From: an uncultured Halieaceae bacterium | GTDB lineage: Bacteria; Pseudomonadota; Gammaproteobacteria; Pseudomonadales; Halieaceae | Length of the DNA stretch: 39,823 nucleotides | Direction: 5' to 3' | Assembly (NCBI GenBank): GCA_913056165.1 | Contig: CAJXMD010000019.1 | Location: 1-39,823 of the forward strand | Shown: piece by piece, positions 31,780 through 39,823 of the stretch | Layout of the letters: the number at the start of each line of letters is the position of its first letter | Position numbering within the stretch: the first letter of the stretch is position 1 | Program-made: the position numbers and the translations under genes | The notes under the pieces: model-generated | Database searches by the model: none | What the model saw: the letters and a program-made list of their open reading frames with translations, nothing else | Told to the model about the DNA's origin: nothing

Positions 31780-34700
31780 TTAGTGTCGCCAGTGATGGCG
31801 TTCTGATTTGGTTTTGACAGCATCTGCGGTCTCGGTTGGTATTAAGTGTCCACTAGCACCCTCGAAGAAGAAAGGTTTGCGATTGCGTGTGCCGGTCGTG
31901 ATTTCGTTCATGGTGGCAGCTTCATACAGGCGACCATTAAGCATGGTAAGGGACACGTATTCGGACCGCCTAATATCATCCAGGACATTTCCATCAACAA
32001 TAGCCATATCTGCGAGCTTGCCAGCCTCGATCGAGCCCAGATCTTTCTCCATACCGAGATGTTTAGCGGCATCGATTGTTGCGCCTCTGAGTGCCTCCCA
32101 GGGACTAAACCCGCCTTGCACCATCATCCACATTTCCCAATGAGCGGCGAGGCCTTCCCGCTGCCCATGAGCGCCAATCATCACCGGCACCCCACGATCC
32201 CTAAGCGCTTTTGCAGTGCTTGCTACATTGATGTGATTGTAGTGATGGTCGGGCGCGGTCGTTCTTCGCATGCTTCGGGGCTCGACAAACTGGCGGGGGG
32301 TGTAACGCATCAGGCGCTCGTTACGCCACACCTCGGTTCGGTCATAGAAATAGTTTTCTCCAGAGATTCCACCATAGGCAACGCCGAACGTGGGGACGTA
32401 GCCCGTCTCCGTCGCTTGCCATAACTGTTTCACGTCATCATAGATATGAGCGATCGGGATTGAGTGCTCAATACTTGTATGCCCATCTACCAGTTGATTG
32501 AGGTTGTGTTGGAATTTCATGCCACCCTCGGGCATCACCATGATTTCATGGCGATCGGCAGCTTCGATAATCTGCTGGCGGGCGCTCCGCGCAAGCTGGT
32601 TATAACTCTTAACCGATATGGCACCCGCTGCCTTCAAGCGCTCAATGTGGAATTCAGCCTCTTCAAGATCATGAACCTCGGAGGTGGCATTTGGCGAATT
32701 TGCTCCATAAAGAATAGTCCCGGTTGAGTAGGTGCGAGGTCCCAATACCTGGCCTGTGCGCTGCATTTCTGCATGGGCAAAAATCTCACTGGTGTCATTG
32801 CTCGGGTCGTGAATTGTAGTAACGCCAAAGGCGAGGTTTGAAAATTGCATCCAGTTTTGCTGAGGAATGATTTCCTCGTTCGCCATCCCTCCATGGGCGT
32901 GGGCGTCTATTAACCCGGGCACAATCGTTTTTCCTGACACATCAACCACGCTTGCGCCCTTGGGGATTTTGATAGCAGTACTTTCACCCACGGCTGCAAT
33001 GCGGTTGCCCACAACAACAACGGTCCCGTTTTCAATCACTTCATTTAGAGTCTCGGCATCGCGCATGGTGACGATTGTTGCGCCAACCAGTGCAATAGTA
33101 GACGAGGGCATCTCGGTCTCTACTTCGAAACTCAAATCAAATGCAGCGATTTGGGCCGGGCTCTCCTCTTCTGCTTCCTCTTCGTCCTGCGAGGAAGAGG
33201 ACAAAAATACATCGCTTAGATCGCGGCGCATCAGAGAGGGGCCGCTGGACCAAAGAAGGGCGCTGCTGTCGTGACTCCAGTGCAGGAATTCTCCCGCTTT
33301 CATTGACACCGCCTTCGTGGGGATTGCGGTCCCCTGTCGCCCGATACTGAGGGGGCTGCCGGTGTCGGTGAATGGCATGACATGGACAGTGAAATGCTCC
33401 GTGAAAGCGAGCCACTTGCCGTCAGGTGACACTTCGTAGCCGGTAACGTTTTTGCCCGTCGCATGGGTGATCTCGTCATGTCCTTGCAGGTTGACGCTGC
33501 GCAACTCAAGACCAGCTTCTCCTCGAGTGGAGAAGAAAATCCGATCGCCTGCGGCGTTGAAATGGGCTCCCGACCCACGGCTGGAAACTTTGACCGGTGC
33601 CGATCCATCAAGAGTAAGCCGGTAAATGCCCGGTTCGGTGGACCAAACGGGACTTAGCAGATAACCCCCAGTGATTTTTCGATAGACGATCTGGCTTCCG
33701 TCGGGCGAGAAACGAGGTTCCACATAGTGTCCGGGTTTGGAGGTCAGGGTTTCCGGTTTTCCACCGCGGTGACTAACCTTTTTGATGGCGCCGAGGGTTT
33801 CATCATTCCATGTGGCGTATACCACCGATCGACCATCTGCAGAGAGGGATGGCCAATATTCGAATTCAGTTTTTTGTTGTGTTAGCCGTTTTGGGTTGCT
33901 GGTTGACTCGCCGGCCAGGCCTTTGCGATAGAGATGTCCCAGAGCTTGAAAGATGGACGCTTTGCCGTCAGGGGTTTGTTGCGCCCAGCGCAACATTTTT
34001 ACCGCGAACGTGTCTGGCGCCACGTCGACAGGAAAGCGGACGGTATCACGCAGTTTTAGTGTCGCCTGAACACGGACGGGGATGACTGAGACCTCTCCCG
34101 TCGTGACGTCAACACGATGAAATTGGCCGGCACTCCAGAAGACGAGTTCTTCGCCATTGGGCAACCAGTCAAAAGCGGTTGTGTTGCCATGGCTACCGGC
34201 GGTTTCCTGATTGTCCCGTTCAAGGGTGCCATAGACCATCCGCTCAGATCCCGATTCGAGATCCTTAACGTAAATTGCGCTGTTGAAGTCTGGTAGCCTT
34301 TTTACGAAAGCAAGCAAACGACCATCCGGCGATGGAACCGGTCTTACTGCACCACCCGCGCCGCCAGTGATGGTGACGGTATCTCCTGTCGCCAGGGTTA
34401 GTCGCTTGATAGCAAAAAGTTCCCCCGTTGAATCCTTGTTGTACTGCCACACCCACCCTGGCGTGACATCCTGACTGTAGTAGATGCTGTTGCCATCTGG
34501 TGTGAAGGCTGGCTCAGCAATGGACTTTTGGGCTCTTTCTCCGTCCGGATGCTCTACCAGGGGTACGCCGCCTCCGCCCATGGCGCTGTAAAGCCAGATT
34601 TCCCCGGCAGGAATACTGCGTCGGGACACCGTACCCTTGCGCCCTGCAAGCCACTGACCATCTGGCGACCAGGCAGGGTTGTGGATGTTGTGTTTTCGCT

Positions 34701-35160
34701 CGCTTGATACCTGTCTCAGAGCGCCTCCCTCTCGATCCATAATCCAGAGATTGTCATTGCCATCGCGATCCGAGATAAAGGCGATTGAGCCGCCATCAGG
34801 ACTGAATATGGGTTGAAAGTTCCACTCGATCCCTTGAGTGAGGGGGGTGGCGTTGCCCCCCTCGATAGGGACCGTATAGATATCCCCCAGCATGTCGAAG
34901 ACCAGCTCTTTCCCGTCCGGACTTACATCTAAAAAAGACCAGGTCGTGGTTGTCGTATCAATGGGGATTTCTCGCCAATTACCCGGGGGCGCCATCACGT
35001 CCCAAGCGTTTTCGTCCTCTGCCGCAAGCGAGGAAATACCTGCTCCAGCGAGTCCTGAAGCCACCAAAAGCACCCGAAGTCGATAGCCAAACTCTGACGG
35101 GGGTGTCTGAGCGAAAATCGTTTTTTTTGAGCGTGCCAAGCGAGAAAAAATGGCTAGCAT
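31780..35160 (-). CDS. exported TolB-like beta-propeller / amidohydrolase fusion
   Basis: A 1126-residue exported protein. After an N-terminal signal segment (LRVLLVASGLAGAGISSLAA, near 28-47) come many WD40-like/PD40 repeats (SPDGKELVF, SPDGGSIAFISDRDGNDNLW, SPDGQWLAG, SADGRSVVY) from about 75 to 620. An acidic linker (SSQDEEEAEEESPA) leads to a metal-dependent amidohydrolase from about 685. Its metal site starts at about 750 with VPGLIDAHAHGG, followed later by GHTSIEHSIPIAHI and PVMIGAHGQREG, and LGSIEAGKLADMAIVDG closes the barrel. This architecture is known in marine and soil bacteria and is linked by annotation to peptide or imide hydrolysis in the periplasm; the substrate is unknown. 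It is divergent from the amidohydrolase at 35365. Confidence 0.9.
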   Translation of the reverse strand: MLAIFSRLARSKKTIFAQTPPSEFGYRLRVLLVASGLAGAGISSLAAEDENAWDVMAPPGNWREIPIDTTTTTWSFLDVSPDGKELVFDMLGDIYTVPIEGGNATPLTQGIEWNFQPIFSPDGGSIAFISDRDGNDNLWIMDREGGALRQVSSERKHNIHNPAWSPDGQWLAGRKGTVSRRSIPAGEIWLYSAMGGGGVPLVEHPDGERAQKSIAEPAFTPDGNSIYYSQDVTPGWVWQYNKDSTGELFAIKRLTLATGDTVTITGGAGGAVRPVPSPDGRLLAFVKRLPDFNSAIYVKDLESGSERMVYGTLERDNQETAGSHGNTTAFDWLPNGEELVFWSAGQFHRVDVTTGEVSVIPVRVQATLKLRDTVRFPVDVAPDTFAVKMLRWAQQTPDGKASIFQALGHLYRKGLAGESTSNPKRLTQQKTEFEYWPSLSADGRSVVYATWNDETLGAIKKVSHRGGKPETLTSKPGHYVEPRFSPDGSQIVYRKITGGYLLSPVWSTEPGIYRLTLDGSAPVKVSSRGSGAHFNAAGDRIFFSTRGEAGLELRSVNLQGHDEITHATGKNVTGYEVSPDGKWLAFTEHFTVHVMPFTDTGSPLSIGRQGTAIPTKAVSMKAGEFLHWSHDSSALLWSSGPSLMRRDLSDVFLSSSSQDEEEAEEESPAQIAAFDLSFEVETEMPSSTIALVGATIVTMRDAETLNEVIENGTVVVVGNRIAAVGESTAIKIPKGASVVDVSGKTIVPGLIDAHAHGGMANEEIIPQQNWMQFSNLAFGVTTIHDPSNDTSEIFAHAEMQRTGQVLGPRTYSTGTILYGANSPNATSEVHDLEEAEFHIERLKAAGAISVKSYNQLARSARQQIIEAADRHEIMVMPEGGMKFQHNLNQLVDGHTSIEHSIPIAHIYDDVKQLWQATETGYVPTFGVAYGGISGENYFYDRTEVWRNERLMRYTPRQFVEPRSMRRTTAPDHHYNHINVASTAKALRDRGVPVMIGAHGQREGLAAHWEMWMMVQGGFSPWEALRGATIDAAKHLGMEKDLGSIEAGKLADMAIVDGNVLDDIRRSEYVSLTMLNGRLYEAATMNEITTGTRNRKPFFFEGASGHLIPTETADAVKTKSERHHWRH

Positions 35161-35364
35161 GGGAGAAATCCGATGTCTGGTGGGGGGAGGAGGAAGCTAC
35201 TACAACCATTGATTACTGGGAAGCACTAGCAACCAATAGACCTCGACAGAGGAGGGTGTACCCTGAAAAATCCTGCAAACCCGCCAGCGTGACGCCTCGA
35301 AGAGATGACAATATCCGATGAAATGCGCACACTATGGCCCGCAATCACGAATGGGGGATCAGCC

Positions 35365-37233
35365 ATGACGACACAGTGGGATGTGTTAATCAGCGGCGCC
35401 AAGGTTTTTGACGGAACGGGCAGCCTGCCTACGATTCAGGATGTGGCCGTGAAAGATGGACGGGTTATCGCGAGAGGTGAAAACCTCCCTCGAGAGATAG
35501 CCGCTGATGTCATCAACGCTGAGGGTCGCTGGCTGATACCGGGGATGCTCGATATTCACACGCACCTCGATCTTGAGGTTGATCTCGAGCCCGGCCTTCC
35601 CGAGGTGGTGCGACATGGGACGACCACCGTCCTCGTGGGTAATTGTAGTTTGGGCACCTGCTTCGGACGTCAGGAATCCGATGGACAGGAGCCCATCGTC
35701 GATTGTTTTACCCGCGTAGAAAATATACCCAAGTCGGTCCTGCGAAAGTGCGCGGATACCCTCACTTGGGACAATACGGGGGACTATCTAGATCACTTCA
35801 AGCAGATTCCCCTGGGGCCGAATGTCGCTGCATTTGTGCCGCACTCCATGCTTCGAATCGAGGCGATGGGTCTGGAGAACAGCATCAGCCGTGCGCCCAC
35901 CCGTGCCGAACTTGAGAAAATGGAGTCTCTTCTGGAAGAGGCCATGGGGCAGGGTTATGTGGGCATGAGTACCGATGGATTGCCTTTCCACTACCTATCC
36001 AACGATCCAAATACCGAAAAACGCATACCGACCCAATTTGCGAGCTTTGGGGAGTTGAAGCGCTTGCTTTCCGTCGTTCGGCGTCACGACCGAGTGTGGC
36101 AGACCACGCCGATTATTGAAAATCGACTGAAGGCTTTTTTATATTTTACCCTCACCAGCGGCCGACTTTTTGGAAAGACACTTAAGACCTCGGCACTATC
36201 TGCAATGGAAATGACCGCGGCGCCAAAGCTCAGTCGCACATTGCTCAAGTTTGCCAAACTCATGAACTCCTGGTTGTTCAAGGGCGACATGCATTTTCAG
36301 GCGTTGGGAACCAATTTCCGGGTGTGGTCGGACGGCATTGTCAGCCCGCTGTTCGAGGAGATGAGTTCGACTTCCCAGCTTATTGCCAAGGAGTATGACG
36401 ATGTTGAGGGCCGTTTGGCCTTACTCAACGATCCCGCATGGGAGGCAGAATTCAGGCGAGAGTGGATGCACGGCCGCACCGGAGGTGATTTCGCCAGTTG
36501 GAAAACCCGGATGGGGATACCGGACAATTTGGTCATTCGAGATCCCTCTCTTTTGATCTTTGACGGTGCACCGGTAAGCGAGTGGGATGGTGAAAGTTTC
36601 GAGAAGGTCACTGCCCGACTTAATCGGTATAGGGCCGGGGAGTTGCCACTGGCGCGCTCTGATCAGGAGAGAGAGGTGTTTGATTCCTTTCCCGCGATTC
36701 ACACCGACGAGCCCGGATTTATTCTGCACTTGCTGAGACGATACGACCGGCATTTTCGCTTTTACGCGGATGTGGGAAATCAGGGCAATCGGGCAACTTT
36801 GGAGCTATTGCTCGGCGAGGACACCTTGCCTGGCTTCAATGACTCTGGTGCCCATATCACCAATATGGCGTTTTTTGACGCGAACCTGATGTCCCTGAAG
36901 TTGGCCAAACAACAGGACGAGGCAACAGTCGCCCAAATGGTCCACCGTCTCACCCGAAAGCCTGCAGAGGTGTTTGGTCTCGATGCAGGCAGCCTTGAAA
37001 TAGGCGCTCGGGCAGATTTGGTGTTGCTCAACCCCGATTCGCTGGATGCGTGGGAACCCGACAAGACTCGGGAATTAGTCCATCGAGAAGTGTTTGATCA
37101 CGCGCAAATGGTAAATCGTTCGGAAGGTATCGTGGAGCAGGTTTGGATTGCAGGGACCAGTGCCTGGGAGGCGGGCGCTGCCGCCCCCGCCCTTGGTACC
37201 AAGCCCCTCGGTCAGGCGCTACGCGCGGCCTAG
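35365..37233 (+). CDS. N-acyl-D-amino-acid deacylase-like amidohydrolase
   Basis: A 622-residue metal-dependent hydrolase. WDVLISGAKVFDGTGSLPTI opens a small beta domain, PGMLDIHTHLDLEVDLEPGL (about 58-77) carries the first metal ligands, and VRHGTTTVLVGNCSLGTC near 79-96 holds the Cys typical of D-aminoacylases. The barrel ends with PGFNDSGAHITNMAFFD (the catalytic Asp region) and the closing SLEIGARADLVLLNPDSLD. The family removes acyl groups from N-acyl-D-amino acids or related compounds. There is no signal peptide. ATG 35365 follows GGGGGAT; an ATG at 35305 is in frame, but its extension does not look conserved. It is divergent from the propeller/amidohydrolase gene, with about 200 bp between starts. 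Confidence 0.88.
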   Translation: MTTQWDVLISGAKVFDGTGSLPTIQDVAVKDGRVIARGENLPREIAADVINAEGRWLIPGMLDIHTHLDLEVDLEPGLPEVVRHGTTTVLVGNCSLGTCFGRQESDGQEPIVDCFTRVENIPKSVLRKCADTLTWDNTGDYLDHFKQIPLGPNVAAFVPHSMLRIEAMGLENSISRAPTRAELEKMESLLEEAMGQGYVGMSTDGLPFHYLSNDPNTEKRIPTQFASFGELKRLLSVVRRHDRVWQTTPIIENRLKAFLYFTLTSGRLFGKTLKTSALSAMEMTAAPKLSRTLLKFAKLMNSWLFKGDMHFQALGTNFRVWSDGIVSPLFEEMSSTSQLIAKEYDDVEGRLALLNDPAWEAEFRREWMHGRTGGDFASWKTRMGIPDNLVIRDPSLLIFDGAPVSEWDGESFEKVTARLNRYRAGELPLARSDQEREVFDSFPAIHTDEPGFILHLLRRYDRHFRFYADVGNQGNRATLELLLGEDTLPGFNDSGAHITNMAFFDANLMSLKLAKQQDEATVAQMVHRLTRKPAEVFGLDAGSLEIGARADLVLLNPDSLDAWEPDKTRELVHREVFDHAQMVNRSEGIVEQVWIAGTSAWEAGAAAPALGTKPLGQALRAA

Positions 37234-37321
37234 GGGCCACGCTTTGGGCGCCGAGCTTCGGGCAAACCGAGCAACGACGCGCCCGGCCTCGGCAACTGGG
37301 TCTACTTTGGGTCCAGCGAGC

Positions 37322-38440
37322 TCAATCGCTAACGGATACCCAATCTTCGCTGCCCGAAAGCATATCAGCGACCCATTGATAAACAGCTACACCGCCGACT
37401 TCCCGCGTGAATTGAGCCTGAAGGAAGGTGTGACTGTTGCCGTCGGCAATGAGGCTTCGAAAACGGTCGGGCTCTCCTTCCTCGAGTGCAGCCATTTCCG
37501 CAATGAGCTCAGCCTCAAAGGCTTCCCCTCCAATGCCCACAAAAACATCGGCGATGACCACGTCACGTTTGGTATTCATAAAGCCCATGCGTAAGTTCGC
37601 ATCTTCGCTGAACTGGTATAGGTGATAGCCGGTCAGGTGGCCACCCTCGGTGATGCAATCATCACAACTGTCAGGGATAAACTGCGTGGCATTCCACTCT
37701 TCGCTCAGGAATTCCACGAAACCTGGCTTGGAGACGCCAACGCCCGAGTCGTTAATAAGGTCGATGGCAACATCCGGATATAGTTTTCGCACCAAGGGTA
37801 GTGCGTAATCGGTGCCAAATCCTCCGGCACTGTTTCCCGTCAGCACGATTCTTGAGGGACTGGGATAAGTTGACGCGACCACATCAAGGCCTGCAGACAG
37901 ATTTCTCAGGCCTCGGTGATGTCGATCAATGATGCCATCGTCATCGTCGTCAATGTCGATATCCCCAGAGAATACTGAACCATCACAATAGGGAAAGTAC
38001 GCGACGTTAAAGTCCTTGGCGGGGTTGTTTTCCCCGGCAGGGTCCAGGATGCCTCGGGCAGGAACACCTGGGGATGCTTCTTGGGTTGCTTGGCAGAAAT
38101 CACTCCAACAGGCGCCGCCTCCCTCGAGAAAGATCATGAGGGTGTCGTCACCGCCGTCCCGGGTAGCCATAGTGTACTCTCCTCCGGTCAAGCAAAGCGG
38201 TCCATCGCCAGCACCAAATGTGTGCTGAACAATGCCATCGGCTGGTTCTGCACTCATTGGCGTAAATTCCCCGAGGTAGCGATCAACTCCCTGTTCGTAA
38301 AGCTCTGCGAAGGGCACGGGCTCCGGTTCCGCCTCGGGAGCGGGTGAAGGCGTTATCGGCGGTGGCTGGTAATTTGAATCCGAGCAAGCGGTAAGTCCAA
38401 TAACGAACGGCAGGACGAGTGCGATAGCGCGATGTTTCAT
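37322..38440 (-). CDS. pectinacetylesterase/Notum-like lipoprotein
   Basis: A 372-residue serine esterase with a lipobox (L16-T-A-C19) after a signal peptide; Ser and Asp follow the Cys, so an outer-membrane lipoprotein is possible. A Pro/Glu-rich linker (PPPITPSPAPEAEPEPVP) precedes the catalytic domain. Family marks are IFLEGGGACWSDFC near 103-116, YCDGSVFSGD near 151-160, HRGLRNLSAGLD near 175-186, nucleophile S204 in LTGNSAGGFG, D231 in NDSG and a late His in GNSHTF. These fit the PAE/Notum family (PF03283), which deacylates polysaccharides or lipidated peptides. Between FSGD and HHRG is an Asp-rich insert (residues 162-172) that looks like an EF-hand calcium loop. It converges with the D-aminoacylase-like gene. 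Confidence 0.88.
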   Translation of the reverse strand: MKHRAIALVLPFVIGLTACSDSNYQPPPITPSPAPEAEPEPVPFAELYEQGVDRYLGEFTPMSAEPADGIVQHTFGAGDGPLCLTGGEYTMATRDGGDDTLMIFLEGGGACWSDFCQATQEASPGVPARGILDPAGENNPAKDFNVAYFPYCDGSVFSGDIDIDDDDDGIIDRHHRGLRNLSAGLDVVASTYPSPSRIVLTGNSAGGFGTDYALPLVRKLYPDVAIDLINDSGVGVSKPGFVEFLSEEWNATQFIPDSCDDCITEGGHLTGYHLYQFSEDANLRMGFMNTKRDVVIADVFVGIGGEAFEAELIAEMAALEEGEPDRFRSLIADGNSHTFLQAQFTREVGGVAVYQWVADMLSGSEDWVSVSD

Positions 38441-38753
38441 GGTGATTCCCTTTTAGTTGGAGCACTAACTTATTATTAGGTTCGGGATCGGGCACTTTGC
38501 TTAGGAAAATACTCCGGCTGTGGAAGTCGTGTTTTTTTTGAAGGCCGAGACCCGATGTTCAAGTGTCTAAGTCTACCTGTATGTGACGCCCGCACAATGG
38601 CTGCCTCGAAACCGCTATCAACCCCGACAACTTGTCATTGTCTTGTCGTGGTTTCTCTGCCACCTTCTGATGACCTCTAAAGATTTTTCCTGCCTCTGTG
38701 ATTACCCTTCCCCGGCGGCCACTTTACTCCCCTCAACGCGTCAAGGAAACCAA
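38441..38753. other. Intergenic region between divergent genes
   Basis: A 313-bp gap between the esterase start (minus) and the TIGR03643 gene (plus). An open plus-strand frame from 38583 is in phase with the TIGR03643 gene, but its 57 added residues do not look conserved. A T-run (TTTTTTTT near 38532) follows no good hairpin. No clear promoter hexamers, repeat or direct-repeat element was found. Confidence 0.4.
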
Positions 38754-39002
38754 ATGATCAGCGCAAGCGACAGAAGCCGGATTGTCGAGATGGCGTGGGA
38801 AGATCGAACACCCTTCGAGGCGATACGTCGAGATTATGGATTAACGGAGCCTCAGGTGATTACGCTCATGCGTACCGAGCTTAAGCCGAGATCCTTCCGT
38901 CTCTGGCGGGCCCGAGTATCGGGGCGGAAGACCAAACATCAGGCGAAGCGTGGCTATGCCGTGGGGCGCTTTTGCTGTCCAACCCAGAAAAATAGAGGGT
39001 AG
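38754..39002 (+). CDS. TIGR03643 family protein
   Basis: An 82-residue protein. ATG 38754 follows AAGGAAACCAA, a good ribosome site, and was chosen over the longer frame from 38583. RIVEMAWEDRTPFEAIRRDY, then GLTEPQVITLMRTELKP and SFRLWRARVSGRKTKH match a short family of unknown function common in marine proteobacteria and Bacteroidetes. The order of helices resembles a helix-turn-helix (MAWEDRTPFEAI as first helix, GLTEPQVITLMR as turn and recognition helix), and the basic tail (RKTKHQAKRG) fits nucleic-acid binding, but no function is established. The tail after GRKTKH is longer than usual and ends in FCCPTQKNRG. No photolyase-like neighbour is present. Confidence 0.85.
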   Translation: MISASDRSRIVEMAWEDRTPFEAIRRDYGLTEPQVITLMRTELKPRSFRLWRARVSGRKTKHQAKRGYAVGRFCCPTQKNRG

Positions 39003-39108
39003 CCGAGTGTCGTCCAGACCCTGACGAAGCGCGTAAATATACTAAGCCACAGGGCTCGCTAATCATTCAAACCGGGCAGGGGCAAGGGGTCCCCAAGGAC
39101 GTTTTTAG

Positions 39109-39672
39109 ATGCAAGGCCATCCAGTTTCCTACTCAAGAAGTACCATCATCGAACTGATGATTCCCGCCTATACCAATTTCGGAGGCAAGGTACATGGGGG
39201 CACGCTCATGTCGATGATGGACAAGTTAGCGTACGTTTGCGCGAGTAAGCATGCGGGCAACTATTGCGTGACGGTCAGTGTTGACGCAGTGGAGTTCTTG
39301 CAGCCGGTCGAGGTAGGGGAGGTGGTGTCGCTGTTGGGCTCGGTAAATTACGTGGGGTCAAAATCTCTGGTTGTCGGCATAAAAGTGGTTGCTGAAAACA
39401 TCCATACGGGCGCTCATCGGCATACAAATACCTGTTACTTCACCATGGTAGCCAAGGATGCAAAAGGTGAGACAGCAATGGTTCCTCCCCTCATTCTTGA
39501 AACCGAAGAGGACGTTCGTCGGTATTGTGCGGCGCTGCAGCGCAAACGCTTACGCGATCATGCGAGAAATTATATGAACGACTACCGGGAGAATTTTGCT
39601 GTGGATGCCGATGTCCAGCAGTTTCTTGAGAAGCAACGTTGTGTCGTCGCTCTGGAAATAGAGGAATCCTAG
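39109..39672 (+). CDS. hotdog-fold acyl-CoA thioesterase
   Basis: A 187-residue single-hotdog thioesterase. The helix motif is YTNFGGKVHGGTLMSMMDKL at about 21-40, where N23, H29/G30 and D38 fit the catalytic set of YciA/BACH-type acyl-CoA hydrolases. VTVSVDAVEFLQPVEVGEVV and RHTNTCYFTMVAKDAKG are the other two family blocks. It would release CoA from fatty or branched acyl-CoA. The C-terminal 45 residues (from RRYCAALQRKRLRDHARNY) form a charged helical extension. AAGGACG precedes the ATG by seven bases. A TATACT at 39038-39043 may be its -10 box. A terminator-like palindrome lies at the window end. Confidence 0.9.
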   Translation: MQGHPVSYSRSTIIELMIPAYTNFGGKVHGGTLMSMMDKLAYVCASKHAGNYCVTVSVDAVEFLQPVEVGEVVSLLGSVNYVGSKSLVVGIKVVAENIHTGAHRHTNTCYFTMVAKDAKGETAMVPPLILETEEDVRRYCAALQRKRLRDHARNYMNDYRENFAVDADVQQFLEKQRCVVALEIEES

Positions 39673-39796
39673 ACAGACCACCTCAGCGATACCTCCCAAA
39701 GGGATTTCAACGCCCGTTAGTCAGTCCGGTGCGATAACGCTCGCAGGCCAGCGTCACTTTTAACTCGAGCGGACAGTATCCATATCCTCCAGTCCA

Positions 39797-39823
39797 CAAA
39801 AAAGGGCCCCCATGGGGGCCATT
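39797..39823. terminator. Terminator-like palindrome at the window edge
   Basis: An A-run, then GGCCCCCATGGGGGCC (39805-39820) and ATT to the edge. The stem is 6 bp of pure G-C with a CATG loop. The A-run makes a T-run on the minus strand, so it could end transcription from a gene beyond the window as well as the thioesterase gene. The plus-strand T-run is cut off. Confidence 0.65.

Overview
The window looks like chromosome of an aerobic, heterotrophic marine gammaproteobacterium, probably the OM60/NOR5 (Halieaceae) or SAR92-like branch. This is inferred from gene families only: a large TonB-dependent receptor beside a TPR-sulfotransferase, a YeeN-type YebC protein, a TIGR03643 protein, exported peptidases and esterases, and a three-gene 2-oxoacid:ferredoxin oxidoreductase cluster. 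No tRNA, rRNA, IS element, phage gene or CRISPR array was seen. Genes are dense, with many GTG starts and several overlapping start/stop pairs.

Layout. 1-5.7 kb: the 5' part of an FAD-dependent oxidoreductase, divergent from a TonB-dependent receptor that has its own promoter and terminator, then a TPR-sulfotransferase and a DUF1643 protein. 5.8-12.5 kb: an HSL-type esterase, a class IV aminotransferase paired with a sulfotransferase-like protein, an exported P1 (DmpA-type) peptidase, an exported protein of unknown function, a GNAT acetyltransferase and a cysteine-synthase-like enzyme. 12.5-17.9 kb: a TerB-like protein divergent from four overlapping genes (glycerate kinase, HAD phosphatase, glucosyl-3-phosphoglycerate synthase, GH13_18 phosphorylase). 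Together these can make glucosylglycerate, break it phosphorolytically and recycle its glycerate. 18.0-22.7 kb: a GltD-like flavoprotein with extra Fe-S motifs, plus the fused gamma-alpha and beta subunits of a 2-oxoacid:ferredoxin oxidoreductase. 22.8-25.1 kb: a GPH-type symporter and a homocysteine S-methyltransferase in one apparent operon. 25.1-27.8 kb: a looser region with a 27-residue membrane protein, an exported AhpD-like protein, a second exported unknown protein and a MAPEG protein. 28-31.8 kb: SDR, DMT transporter, YebC/YeeN protein and a MetE-like enzyme. 31.8-39.8 kb: a giant exported beta-propeller/amidohydrolase divergent from a D-aminoacylase-like amidohydrolase, a pectinacetylesterase-like lipoprotein, a TIGR03643 protein and a hotdog thioesterase.

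Two observations stand out. First, the four-gene glucosylglycerate cycle carries both synthesis and recycling on one translationally coupled transcript. Second, three separated genes for exported proteins (starts at 10675 minus, 25908 plus and 27191 minus) each have the same unusual upstream element: two TTGGCG-like direct repeats exactly 21 bp apart, 100-155 bp before the start and always reading against transcription. This resembles an AraC-type operator and suggests an undescribed small regulon of periplasmic proteins. All functions come from reading motifs by eye; no database search was run.
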